Positions 7,016-15,665 of a stretch of 64,000 nucleotides of DNA are shown here, piece after piece. This DNA comes from CAZNXJ01 sp964577115. Its GTDB lineage: Bacteria > Planctomycetota > Planctomycetia > Pirellulales > Pirellulaceae. Where the stretch lies: contig CAZNXJ010000023.1 in the NCBI GenBank assembly GCA_964577115.1, positions 1 to 64,000 of the forward strand, read 5' to 3'. The position numbers were made by a program, and so were the translations under genes. The notes beneath the pieces are model-generated. The model did no database searches and was not told the origin of the DNA. It was given only the letters and a program-made list of their open reading frames with translations. The first letter of the stretch is position 1. Every line of letters begins with the position of its first letter.

Positions 7016-9670
7016 TTATTGCAGGTCGAGCACTCGGACGGAGATATCGTCGATCCATGCGGTGCCGGGCGTGGTGAGCTGGAAGGTGACGCGCAGTGGC
7101 TGATCGACGGTCGCCGTGCGGTACAGACAAAATTCCTGCCAATCGACCGTTCGATAGATTCGCTCGGCAAGTGCAGTGCCGCCGAGCGAGTCAAAGATGA
7201 GGAGTCCATCACTGTCCGGGTCAAGCGGTTCGGCGATACGTACCCAGCCGTGGATCTGCACAAGCTGCCCTGCGCGCACGGGCACCTGAGCGCTGACGAG
7301 CGTCACGGGCGTGGGGGCAGTCGTCGGCAGGCTCGTGAGCTCGAGGCACATGCGTCCCGAGCGAGGCGATGCGAAGGAGAGCTCGACACGCTGCGACTGC
7401 TCCGTGCCTGGCAGCGCTTCGCGTTTCCAACCGCTGTCGATCAGGTGCCGCAAATTTTCCATGCCGCCAGCCGGCATTGCATTGTGGCTCCAGGCCCCGC
7501 CCGCTGCTCGTTCGGCCAGCGCCCAGTGCAGCGGCAGTGTGCTGCAATTGAAACAAAACGGGCTCGCGGCGGATGATACAAACGTTCGAGAAGCGCTCTC
7601 CCACCAGTCGCGGCGGACGCGGGCGAGCAGATTTGCGGCGGCATCCGTGGCGGTTTCCGCCGATCGATAGTCGCTGCTCGCCGACAACTGACGAGCTCGG
7701 TCCAGATGCCGAGCTACCAATTTCAGCGCTTGATCGGTTTGCTCATCGCGCAGACTGCTGCGCATCTGACTCAGCCGCAATGCCTCAGCCAGTCCGAATT
7801 GTTGAACTTCCAACTGCAGCTGTGCTCGGCGCGGACGTCCCTCGGCGGACAAGCGGCCAACGTGGTCGATGACATGGTTTTCGTGGGTGGCGACGAGAAG
7901 GCCGACGAACGGCAATTCGTCGAGGTGCACACGAACGCCCGCGGCGACACGGTCGGTGCGGAGCGCTGTGAGTCCGGCGTTCTGGAGCTGGTAAACGCGG
8001 GCCGAGCTGGACCGAATCGGTAGCGTGACATGCAGGTCCTGCGCGACAAATGGCGGGACGACGTACTGCTGCTCGTCGGCCGTGCGAAGCAGTACGTAAA
8101 GTTGCCCGCGCTGTACTTCGAGCCCGTGAATACGGACTCGCGATAGTTCTTCCTCCATTTTGTCGAGCGGCTTACCGCCGGCGAGCCACGGTTCGATGAC
8201 ACGCAGCTCGGCGTTCAGCAGCTCGACGGTACGCGCCCGTAGCAGCGTTGCCTCGTCATCGCCGTCGAGGCGCGAATGCGAGCGGAAGTAGATTCCGCGT
8301 ACACCGGCAGCGACTGCGTGGTACACCATGAGCCGCAGTTGTTCGGGTTCCAGGGCGACGGCCGGTGGTGCCAGGTTACCCAGGGCTTGCCACTGGAGCT
8401 GGTGCGCAAGCGGCGGGTCGCTGGGGATGCTGGCGATGAGCGGCTGCGCCATGCTTGTTTCGCGCTGCCGCTCGAGCAGCCAGCGCGACCAACGTTGGAG
8501 CTCGAAGCTGCTCCCCGGTGGCGGCGGCTCGATGATTGACACATCCAGCGCGCGACGGTACTGGTCGAACGATTCGGCCGGCTGTCCCGCCAGCAGCGGT
8601 GTTGCGTTCGGGTCGGCTTGCCGCCATCGCCGCGCGAGATCGCGCACGCTTTCGATATCGATGTTGGTGAGTGGCCCGCCGAAGTCCCACGCCAGTAGGC
8701 GGTCGGGCGTCGGCTGATGCCCCGATGGCGGAAGAGTTGGGCAGGGTGCGACGAGCCATAGGCGGTGTTCGCGCGCTTGGGCGATATCTTCTTCGGTGGG
8801 CGTTCGATGCAGGCGAATGCAGTTGAACCCGAGCGACCGGAGCCATGCAAACGATTCTCCCTGATGCTCGATCATCCGCACGAAGATCGGATGTTCGTTT
8901 TCGAGCAGATGGGAGCCGTCGACACGGATCACGGGCGCGGTTCGCACATGTGATGGCAGCTCCGCCGTCGGTGCGGCGAGGCTCGTCGGGGACTGCGCGG
9001 TGGCGAGCAGAGTTGCCTCGGATTTTGGTACGGCGACGTTTCCTGTCAGCTCCAAGTCGTCCAGCCATACCTCGGTTTCGCCGCGGCCGCCGAACACATT
9101 GACGGCGACCAGGTCGACGTAGGCCTCGCGAATGTCGAGATCCGGGCCGTACTGAAAACGGAGGCTCGCCTCCTGTTGTTTCAGCAGCCGAGCGGGGGAG
9201 TGTAATACGAGCTGCTGCCATTTCCCCACATCCTCGTACGCGCCGCCATACAAAATGGTGCGGAGGGGAGTTCCGTCGCGCGGGTTCATCGTGCGTGGCA
9301 AAACCACGCTCGCCAGCAATTGGATTCCCGGCCGGTTGCTGCGGACCCAGACGCTAATGGCCAATTCGTCGATTACTCGCGAGGGTGGAATCGGGTGTCC
9401 GAAGTGGACGAACGTGCCGAAATCGGCTTGGAGGCGAAGGCGTTCGGAACCTTGACCCGAGCGGGCCTGATGAAATGTCCGCTCGTGTAACTTCACTTTC
9501 ATGCCGGACGTGTCATGTCCGACAAGCCGCCACGACGTCTTGGGGCTTTCGAAGGTCTCCCGCCATTCGGCGCGGCTCGGCGCGAGTGGTAACAGCATCA
9601 GCAGGGTGCCGAGCAGCAGAGGGCCGATCCAACGCGGCCGGCCGGTGCATCGATCCGCGAAGTCGGGCAT
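7016..9670 (-). CDS. Large secreted protein with glycoside-hydrolase-like and jelly-roll regions, uncharacterised
   Basis: An 884-aa exported protein: signal peptide at residues 1-34 (basic start, Leu-rich core, ending Pro-Ser-Arg-Ala), then a beta-rich region of about 200 residues ending in a WLDDLELTG segment typical of carbohydrate-binding jelly-rolls. The central region (about 230-560) contains GFNCIRLHRTPTEEDI, resembling the first strands of cellulase-like (GH5-type) TIM barrels, and the C-terminus ends in another jelly-roll-like strand set (WIDDISVRVL). I cannot assign catalytic glutamates, so enzymatic activity is only a guess. The start at 9670 puts the signal peptide at the N-terminus. 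It lies 47 bp upstream of the glycerate kinase gene and may be co-transcribed with it. Confidence 0.65.
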   Translation of the reverse strand: MPDFADRCTGRPRWIGPLLLGTLLMLLPLAPSRAEWRETFESPKTSWRLVGHDTSGMKVKLHERTFHQARSGQGSERLRLQADFGTFVHFGHPIPPSRVIDELAISVWVRSNRPGIQLLASVVLPRTMNPRDGTPLRTILYGGAYEDVGKWQQLVLHSPARLLKQQEASLRFQYGPDLDIREAYVDLVAVNVFGGRGETEVWLDDLELTGNVAVPKSEATLLATAQSPTSLAAPTAELPSHVRTAPVIRVDGSHLLENEHPIFVRMIEHQGESFAWLRSLGFNCIRLHRTPTEEDIAQAREHRLWLVAPCPTLPPSGHQPTPDRLLAWDFGGPLTNIDIESVRDLARRWRQADPNATPLLAGQPAESFDQYRRALDVSIIEPPPPGSSFELQRWSRWLLERQRETSMAQPLIASIPSDPPLAHQLQWQALGNLAPPAVALEPEQLRLMVYHAVAAGVRGIYFRSHSRLDGDDEATLLRARTVELLNAELRVIEPWLAGGKPLDKMEEELSRVRIHGLEVQRGQLYVLLRTADEQQYVVPPFVAQDLHVTLPIRSSSARVYQLQNAGLTALRTDRVAAGVRVHLDELPFVGLLVATHENHVIDHVGRLSAEGRPRRAQLQLEVQQFGLAEALRLSQMRSSLRDEQTDQALKLVARHLDRARQLSASSDYRSAETATDAAANLLARVRRDWWESASRTFVSSAASPFCFNCSTLPLHWALAERAAGGAWSHNAMPAGGMENLRHLIDSGWKREALPGTEQSQRVELSFASPRSGRMCLELTSLPTTAPTPVTLVSAQVPVRAGQLVQIHGWVRIAEPLDPDSDGLLIFDSLGGTALAERIYRTVDWQEFCLYRTATVDQPLRVTFQLTTPGTAWIDDISVRVLDLQ

Positions 9671-9995
9671 GGATCCTACCGTCCCTGGGAAGACAAGGCT
9701 CGAGAAGCCGTCGGCCGCGGGGCTTCTCGGCGGCATGTCGCGTTTTCTCACCATCCGTGGCGGCGCGCTCGTAGCAGAGCGTAAATGCTGCTTCTATCAG
9801 GATTTGCGAATTCGGACCAGATCAGCGTGAGGCGAAAAGGAAACGATTGAAGAATCGTGCGGAACGAAACGAAAATTTGTAATCCTTTTGCTGGCAATAG
9901 TTTGGAACGAAATTAAACTAGGGGTTTGGAACGCGGCACCGCGGCTGCATTGGACACCTGCTACGAAACACACCTTAGAGGAGCCGACAAAGACT
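9671..9995. other. Divergent intergenic region
   Basis: A 325-bp gap between a minus-strand and a plus-strand gene. The right half is AT-rich and contains three GGAACG hexamers (9861, 9904, 9928), a possible promoter at 9891-9919, and GAGGAG at 9978-9983 ahead of the next start. No gene or RNA is recognised. Confidence 0.6.
9891..9919 (+). promoter_or_regulatory. Possible promoter for the 97-aa orphan gene
   Basis: CTGGCA at 9891-9896, 17-nt spacer, TAAACT at 9914-9919, four of six consensus matches in each box, in the AT-rich part of the divergent region. One of the GGAACG motifs lies within the spacer. Confidence 0.4.
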
Positions 9996-10289
9996 ATGAG
10001 CAGCCTGCCTCGTTTTCAGCCCCAGACGACCGACGAACTGCCCCGGGACCTGGTCGAATTGGCCGCCGCCATCGAAGCGCTCCCGGCCCCCTACCGCTCG
10101 CAGCTCGAACCGCTCGCGGCCCGCGTCATCGAAAGCACGCGCCGCCGTCGCCGCATCCTGTCGCTCGTCCAGGAAGCTCTCAGCCAATTGCGGCTCGACA
10201 TGAAGTACCTCGTTTTTGACCTCGAAGCGACTCGCCGCGAACGGGATATGCTGCGCGAGAGCCCAGGACGCGACAGTGACGACGAGTAG
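9996..10289 (+). CDS. Small helical protein, function unknown
   Basis: A 97-aa soluble protein predicted to be almost all alpha-helical: an acidic first third, a basic RRRRR cluster around residue 46, then a long amphipathic helix (ILSLVQEALSQLRLD) and an acidic tail ending in Asp-Asp-Glu. No signal peptide, membrane segment or named domain. The ATG at 9996 is supported by GAGGAG at 9978-9983 (12-nt spacing). The basic patch could contact nucleic acid, but this is only a guess. It is followed after 206 bp by the kinase gene on the same strand. Confidence 0.65.
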   Translation: MSSLPRFQPQTTDELPRDLVELAAAIEALPAPYRSQLEPLAARVIESTRRRRRILSLVQEALSQLRLDMKYLVFDLEATRRERDMLRESPGRDSDDE

Positions 10290-10495
10290 AAGTTGGCCGA
10301 GCCACTGCGTTGCTGGTTATCCCAAAGTTGACTAGGATGAACGCGGAGGCCTTGGCCAATGGAGGCCTTCTCGTAACACGCGCATTCCAGGGCGGTTGAG
10401 GCGGGGACAGCCCATTGGCTTCGACCTAGGGGATGCTTTGCTTCTTCGCCTGCCATGCAGTGCAGGCCCCAATCCACGGGGGGAGAACGAGCTCG

Positions 10496-12028
10496 ATGTC
10501 GACGGCATCGATGACGGCGGAACGCTTTGTCCAGCGAGCTTTCGAGGTCGGCCTGCTCGACTCGCGGCAGGTTGATTCCGTCTGGAGCGAGCTCGGTACG
10601 CGGGATGTCAGCCTGGAAGCGGTCGTGGCTGTGATGCTCCGCAAGGAGCTACTCACGAACTTCCAAGTCGATCGGATCCTGCGCGGCGAACGCACCGGCT
10701 ACTTTTACGGCAAATACAAAGTGCTGTACTTGATCGGCGCCGGTACATTTGCTCGCGTCTATCGAGCCGTCCATACGGAGACCGGACGCGTCGTCGCCGT
10801 GAAAGTGCTGCGGAAGCGGCACCGCGATAATCCGGTCGAGTTCGAGCAGTTTCTCCGCGAAGGCCGCATGGGGTCGGAACTGCGACACGTCAACGTCGTG
10901 CCGATCTACGAAGTGAATGCCGATCCGCGAGCTCCCTTCATGGTGATGGAGTTCGTCGAGGGCCAGACGCTGCGGCAAATGATGGCGGTCCGCAAGAAGC
11001 TCGACCCGCAAACGGCGCTGACCATTATCGCGGATGTGCTCGCGGGGCTCGCGTACGCCGTCGAGAAAGGCATCACGCATCGCGACTTGAAGCTATCCAA
11101 CGTGCTGGTTTCGAGCAGCGGGCGAGCGAAGCTCGTGGACTTTGGCCTCGCGGCTGCCCAGACGGGCAACGACGACGAACTGGCCGATTGCCCGAACGCT
11201 CGAGCGATCGACTACGCGGCGCTGGAACGCGGTACGAACGTTCGCAAGGACGACGTGCGCAGCGACATCTATTTTGCTGGGTGCATTCTCTATAACTTGC
11301 TGTCGGGCCGAGCGCCGCTGGTCGAATCCAAAGACCGGCTCCAGCGTTTGAATGTCTCGCGTTTTCGCGAGATTCCTCCGCTCAACAGCATCGAGCCAGG
11401 ATTGCCGGCCGCCGTCCTGTCGATCGTGAACCGGTCGATGGAGTTGGATCCCACGAAGCGATACCAGTCGGCCGCCGAAATGCTGCGCGACGTGCAAGCG
11501 GTGCTTCACCGAATGAAGATCGGCGCGCCGCTCCCCGCACTGGGGGCACCGACTGCCGGAGAGTCCGCGGCGAACGGGGGAACGACGACCGAACCGGCCG
11601 GTGGCACGGAGGTCGTCGAAGACGTGCTCGAAGGCGAATCACGCACGCTGATGATCGTCGAATCGAACACCGCCATGCAGAATGTCTTTCGCGACCGGCT
11701 CAAGAAGCGCGGTTATCGCGTACTCATCATCAGCGATCCCGACCGAGCTATCGAACGACTTCAGGATCAGCTTGATGATCCCAGTCAGCAGGCGCCGGAC
11801 TGCCTGGTGTTTTCTGCCAGCGAGCTGGCCGAGGAGGCGGTGGAAGCGTTCAATCGCTGCGGCTCGGAGAAGCTCGCCGCCGTCCCCGCCATCTTGCTGC
11901 TCGACGCCAAGCAGCGCGAGCTCGCGCGAGCTGCAAAGATTGGCGAAAACCGCATGGTGCTCATCGGGCCCAAGCTGTCCGATCTCCGCATGGCGCTTAG
12001 CCGCCTCATTCAGCTCGGCAGCACCTGA
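10496..12028 (+). CDS. Serine/threonine protein kinase with C-terminal degenerate receiver domain
   Basis: A 510-aa Hanks-type kinase. Residues 1-70 form a small helical domain of the kind that often precedes planctomycete kinases. The kinase domain (about 74-340) has a glycine loop GAGTFARV near residue 80, the ATP lysine in VAVKVL (about 102), the catalytic loop HRDLKLSN (about 195-202) and the metal-binding DFG (about 215). After a Gly/Thr/Pro-rich linker, residues 383-508 look like a response-regulator fold (RTLMIVESN; AVPAILLLD; VLIGPK), but the expected phospho-acceptor aspartate is replaced by serine (VFSASEL) and the acidic pair is Glu-Ser. The kinase should be active; the receiver is probably a binding module. 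No transmembrane segment is seen. ATG 10496 has GGGAG about 11 nt upstream. Confidence 0.88.
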   Translation: MSTASMTAERFVQRAFEVGLLDSRQVDSVWSELGTRDVSLEAVVAVMLRKELLTNFQVDRILRGERTGYFYGKYKVLYLIGAGTFARVYRAVHTETGRVVAVKVLRKRHRDNPVEFEQFLREGRMGSELRHVNVVPIYEVNADPRAPFMVMEFVEGQTLRQMMAVRKKLDPQTALTIIADVLAGLAYAVEKGITHRDLKLSNVLVSSSGRAKLVDFGLAAAQTGNDDELADCPNARAIDYAALERGTNVRKDDVRSDIYFAGCILYNLLSGRAPLVESKDRLQRLNVSRFREIPPLNSIEPGLPAAVLSIVNRSMELDPTKRYQSAAEMLRDVQAVLHRMKIGAPLPALGAPTAGESAANGGTTTEPAGGTEVVEDVLEGESRTLMIVESNTAMQNVFRDRLKKRGYRVLIISDPDRAIERLQDQLDDPSQQAPDCLVFSASELAEEAVEAFNRCGSEKLAAVPAILLLDAKQRELARAAKIGENRMVLIGPKLSDLRMALSRLIQLGST

Positions 12029-12111
12029 TCGGTTCGCTGCGGCTTAGAGGGCGGCGACAACGGGCGTTTGGTGAACGCGACCGAAGGGAGCGCGCAACGT
12101 CGAGTCCGCCG

Positions 12112-13824
12112 TTATGAAGGCTCCCCTTTGACGCGCGCCCCGAGCCGTTCGGCGAGGCGTTCGAGGGTCCGGCTGCAATCCGCGACGTCGAGGTGTGCGT
12201 GGATCAGGTGCAGGCGTTCGCGATCGGTCCACGCGGCTCGCAGAGCATCATGGAACTCCCCTTCCGTTCGTACCTCGTAGCCCGCGCCACCGCCAATGAT
12301 TTCCGGCAGCCGCGCGTATTTCCAAGGCTGGATTTCATTGAACTTCCAATCACCCGGATGCAGGATGCGTTCCGTTCCATAGCCGCGATTGTCGAGCACG
12401 ATAACGATGGGACTGTAGCCCATTTTGACGGCCGTCGAGAGCTCCATGCCGGTCATCTGGAACGCACCGTCGCCGACAATCGCCAGCACGCGCGCATCGG
12501 GGCGCGCCGACTGAGCTCCGATCGCCGCCGGTACGGAGAATCCCATCGACGTGTAGTAGGCCGGGCTGATGAACTCGGTGTGCTTGCGCGAGACGAGCTC
12601 GGTTGCGGCGAACAGCGCGTCGCCGATGTCGGCGATGACGATCGTGGATTCTTCGAGCTGCTGGTTGATGCATGCCATCAGCCGGCTGATCGTCAGCGGC
12701 GCGGACGGCTGGAGTTCGAAAGGCGTGGGCTGGAAGCCGAGCGTTTCGGGAATGGGACGCTGGACGGTTTTCGGTTCGCGCTGGATCAGTTCGGTAAGCA
12801 GATCGCCGAGCAGCACACCGCGATAGTGGTGATGGCGGATGCGCAGTTGTTCACTGGTCGCGTAGATGCACTTGGCCGGATCGAGATTGGCCGTGTAGAT
12901 GCCGAGATTGATGTCGGTCATGAACGCGCCGAGCACCAAAACGCAGTCGCTCTCCTCGACGTACTCGGTCACTTCCTTGCGTCCGAGGGCACCTTCATAG
13001 AGCCCGATGTACAGCGGGTGCGTTTCGCGGATGACGCTTTTGCCGAGCAGAGTGGCGGCGATCGGTATCTGACATTTTTCGGCCAGCGCCAGCAGCTTGT
13101 CTTGCAGGCCGAAACGATGGATTTCTACACCCGCCAGTATCAGAGGCCGCTCGGCCTTGCTCAGCAGTTCCGCGACCTCCTCGGCGGCTTCCGCGACCAC
13201 CTCGGGGTCGGGCCGGAATTGAACACCGCGATACGTATGCGACACGTGCGGTACGACGCCCACCATGTCGCGCGGCAGTTCGAGATATACCGGCCGCTTG
13301 TGCCGCACGGCCGCGTCGAGCGCGCGGTCGATTTCGCGAAAGGCCGTCACCGGATCGGACAGCTCGACGGCCGTCAAACAGAGCTTTTCAAAGACATCGA
13401 GCTGCGTGTGGAATTCGCGCACTTTGTGGTGTAGCAGGGGGTTGTTTGTCCGCTCGGATAGCCCTGGCGATCCGGAGATCACAACGACAGGCGACTTTTC
13501 AGCGAACGCACCGGCGATCGAATTGCAGACGCTCAGTCCGCCGACGCAGTACGTGACGCAGACGACGCCCAGGCCGCGGATCCGGGCGTACGCATCGGCG
13601 GCGAACCCCGCGCAGTCCTCACGCGTGCAACCGACGACCTCGAGCGGGCTTTTTTCCAGCATGCCGTAGAACGTCAGCACGTAATCGCCGGGAATGCCGA
13701 AGACGTGACCGACGCCGTAATCTTGCAGGCGCTGGATGAGGTAGTCGCCGATCGAGAGACGTTCCATGGGGAACTCGGCATCGCCGGAAGATGCCTGATC
13801 ACGATACATGTCGCTGATCGCCAT
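12112..13824 (-). CDS. Thiamine-diphosphate-dependent 2-keto-acid decarboxylase (pyruvate/indolepyruvate decarboxylase family)
   Basis: Predicted to decarboxylate pyruvate, indolepyruvate or another 2-keto acid to an aldehyde using thiamine diphosphate and Mg. The 570-aa protein has the three-domain layout of the family: an N-terminal PYR domain with the cofactor-activating glutamate (E69 in TREDCAGF), the His-His pair typical of pyruvate decarboxylases (H132-H133 in PLLHHKV), a central domain, and the C-terminal PP domain with GDGAFQMTG and DNRGY, matching the diphosphate-binding GDG...N motif. The His-His pair argues for a decarboxylase over acetolactate synthase. Substrate cannot be told from sequence. 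ATG 13824 is preferred over 13767 because GGAG lies 10 nt upstream. The gene stands alone, convergent with the kinase. Confidence 0.88.
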   Translation of the reverse strand: MAISDMYRDQASSGDAEFPMERLSIGDYLIQRLQDYGVGHVFGIPGDYVLTFYGMLEKSPLEVVGCTREDCAGFAADAYARIRGLGVVCVTYCVGGLSVCNSIAGAFAEKSPVVVISGSPGLSERTNNPLLHHKVREFHTQLDVFEKLCLTAVELSDPVTAFREIDRALDAAVRHKRPVYLELPRDMVGVVPHVSHTYRGVQFRPDPEVVAEAAEEVAELLSKAERPLILAGVEIHRFGLQDKLLALAEKCQIPIAATLLGKSVIRETHPLYIGLYEGALGRKEVTEYVEESDCVLVLGAFMTDINLGIYTANLDPAKCIYATSEQLRIRHHHYRGVLLGDLLTELIQREPKTVQRPIPETLGFQPTPFELQPSAPLTISRLMACINQQLEESTIVIADIGDALFAATELVSRKHTEFISPAYYTSMGFSVPAAIGAQSARPDARVLAIVGDGAFQMTGMELSTAVKMGYSPIVIVLDNRGYGTERILHPGDWKFNEIQPWKYARLPEIIGGGAGYEVRTEGEFHDALRAAWTDRERLHLIHAHLDVADCSRTLERLAERLGARVKGEPS

Positions 13825-13902
13825 CGACGTGATGCTCCGTGGAAGGTTCGAGCGAGTCGGCCGCGCCGAGCGCGGTCCGCTCCCGCATCGATTGGCTCAA
13901 GG

Positions 13903-14124
13903 TTATTGGCGGCTGCGCAGCAGCATCTGCCAGGCGAGGAGGTAGGCCAAAACACATCCAATCACGATCAGGCCGCGGGCCACATTGGGCGCGTACTCGA
14001 CGGCCCCGCTTTCGGCATTGATGCCGAAGATCCCGACGCCGATCGCGAGAAAGATGCCCCAGATGAGGACAGCAAACATGATGCCCTTCATCAGCCGATC
14101 GTTATTAGGTTCGGGCGGGGTCAT
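13903..14124 (-). CDS. Small two-helix membrane protein
   Basis: A 73-aa protein with a short polar start and two hydrophobic helices (GIMFAVLIWGIFLAIGVGI, then GLIVIGCVLAYLLAWQML), so an inner-membrane hairpin. Function unknown. The ATG at 14124 has AGGAGG 11 nt upstream, but those bases also encode Glu-Glu in a longer version starting at 14196 (97 aa) that would overlap the radical SAM gene by 46 bp. Either start is possible. It follows the radical SAM gene closely and may be co-expressed with it. Confidence 0.7.
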   Translation of the reverse strand: MTPPEPNNDRLMKGIMFAVLIWGIFLAIGVGIFGINAESGAVEYAPNVARGLIVIGCVLAYLLAWQMLLRSRQ

Positions 14125-14150
14125 GCGTGCGAGCTCCTCCTCGACTGCGG

Positions 14151-15035
14151 CTATGGCTCGTCCGACGTCTCCGACGGTCCGTAGAAGGCTTGACATTCCA
14201 GGCCCGTCGCTCGCGCCACACGCTCGACGATATGGTCGACCTCGCCCGGCATGAGCGGTTTGACGTACGACTCCGCGGGGCGGCGCGCGACGGTGTAGAT
14301 TTGCACGAGCCGGATCTGGCCGCCGGCGTTCACGATAGCCTGGAGCCGATTGGAGTACGCGTCGATTTCCTGCGCATCGGGGCCTTCGCCAGCGATGCGC
14401 ATAAAGAGTGACTGGATGACGATCGGCCGCACGCGGGCGACGGCCAGAATGTTGTCGAGAATGCGCGAGAAGGGAATCGAAGTGCGGTCGACGCGTCGAA
14501 AGTATTCCTCGGTTCCCGCATCGAGCTTGGCCCAGATCTCACCGTGATTGGCGTCGAGGATTTCCAGGCCGCGCTGTACGTGCGGCCGGTGAAACATGCT
14601 GGCGTTTGTAATCAGGACCATCTTGGCCTGATCCGCTCCGGCCAGCCGCTTCCGCTCGGCGCACGCTTCCATGATCGCGTCGAAGTTGCGGTACGTCGTT
14701 GGCTCGCCGTCGCCCGAAAAGGCGATATCATTGAGCCGCCTCAAGGCGGGAGGCGTTGCGGAAAAACGCGGGTGGCCGAACAGCTCGCCGCTCTGCGCCA
14801 GCGCCAGCACATCGTCGAGTTCGCCGAGCAGTTCGGGCATGGCGACGAAGCGCGTTTCGCTGGTGACGGTCCGATCGACCTGGCAGTAGATGCAGTCGAA
14901 GTTGCAGACCTTATCGGGATTGAGATTGATCCCGATGGACAGACCGGCACTGCGGCGACTGATGACCGGATAAACAAACCGGTTGCTGTCGAATCGCCGG
15001 GCGTGCTGCGCGAATAGGTGATTTTGAGTAGCCAT
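14151..15035 (-). CDS. Radical SAM protein (COG0731-like)
   Basis: A 294-aa radical S-adenosylmethionine enzyme. The [4Fe-4S]-binding motif CNFDCIYC (C-x3-C-x2-C) is near residue 45, followed by a SAM-binding region with SGDGEPTTY near 105 and a downstream VLITNASMF strand. The layout resembles the COG0731 group, related to wyosine-synthesis enzymes but present in many bacteria that do not make wyosine, so the substrate is unknown. ATG 15035 is chosen because the upstream extension is Arg-rich and non-conserved. A two-helix membrane gene follows immediately. Confidence 0.82.
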   Translation of the reverse strand: MATQNHLFAQHARRFDSNRFVYPVISRRSAGLSIGINLNPDKVCNFDCIYCQVDRTVTSETRFVAMPELLGELDDVLALAQSGELFGHPRFSATPPALRRLNDIAFSGDGEPTTYRNFDAIMEACAERKRLAGADQAKMVLITNASMFHRPHVQRGLEILDANHGEIWAKLDAGTEEYFRRVDRTSIPFSRILDNILAVARVRPIVIQSLFMRIAGEGPDAQEIDAYSNRLQAIVNAGGQIRLVQIYTVARRPAESYVKPLMPGEVDHIVERVARATGLECQAFYGPSETSDEP

Positions 15036-15137
15036 GCGAATCCAGACGCGGCGAGGCGAGGGCGCACGGCGACCGAGTGCCGCGCACGTCAAGTCTACGT
15101 CATCGCCGACCGCGAGTCACGCATGGCAGTCCGGCGC

Positions 15138-15163
15138 CGACCGGCCGCGCGCACGGCCGGTCG
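15138..15163. repeat. 9-bp perfect inverted repeat (GC-rich hairpin)
   Basis: CGACCGGCC at 15138-15146 pairs exactly with 15155-15163 across an 8-nt loop. It lies between the stop of the 94-aa gene (15193, minus strand) and the radical SAM start. No U-run follows on either strand; it might be a factor-assisted transcription end. Confidence 0.6.
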
Positions 15164-15192
15164 GGCTCGGCATGAACATTCGCACCGGCAGT

Positions 15193-15477
15193 TTAACCGA
15201 CGGCAACTTCGTCGAGCTTGCGAATTTCGGAGAACTCGTCAAGCGTCACCGTGGTCAGCTCGCCGTCGTCGCGGCGCAGCACGATGACGTCGCTAAAGAC
15301 TTTGTCATCGAAGTTGCGGTTGTAGTGCAACGCGTGCCGGCGGCGTTCACAGCTGACGACAGTGCCACGCGTGGTTGCCATCCAGCGTCGGAATCCGACT
15401 TTCACCTCGTGTTGAATTTCCACCCGGTCACCCGGGCGCAACTGTTCGAAGATTCGTAACGTTTCCGGATAAGCCAT
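15193..15477 (-). CDS. Small conserved-looking soluble protein, function unknown
   Basis: A 94-aa protein rich in beta-strand patterns: a helical start, then RPGDRVEI, which is typical of small barrel folds (SH3 or KOW-like), a basic segment GFRRW, and a second strand region DVIVLRRDDGELTTVTL. No signal peptide or membrane helix. A small RNA- or protein-binding barrel is possible, but that is structural guesswork. No Shine-Dalgarno is visible; a TATAGG box lies about 16 nt upstream of the ATG, so the transcript may be nearly leaderless. Confidence 0.65.
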   Translation of the reverse strand: MAYPETLRIFEQLRPGDRVEIQHEVKVGFRRWMATTRGTVVSCERRRHALHYNRNFDDKVFSDVIVLRRDDGELTTVTLDEFSEIRKLDEVAVG

Positions 15478-15599
15478 GACTTGTCAGGGCGAACCTATAC
15501 TCTGAAGTCGTGAAGATGCGACCCTGGCGGCGTCGGCGATCCAGGGTCTGGACACTACGTTGGCATCCATCGATGTATTCGTAGGACCGAGCATCCTGC

Positions 15600-15626
15600 G
15601 CGCCAGCCGGTCAAATCCGCTGGCGC
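15600..15626. repeat. 8-bp inverted repeat downstream of ilvC
   Basis: GCGCCAGC at 15600-15607 pairs with 15619-15626 across an 11-nt loop, 40 nt past the ilvC stop on the minus strand. There is no U-run, so it is at best a weak or Rho-dependent terminator. Confidence 0.5.
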
Positions 15627-15665
15627 CGGGCCCGCCGTGCTCCCGGAAGGCTCGGCATGCATCCT

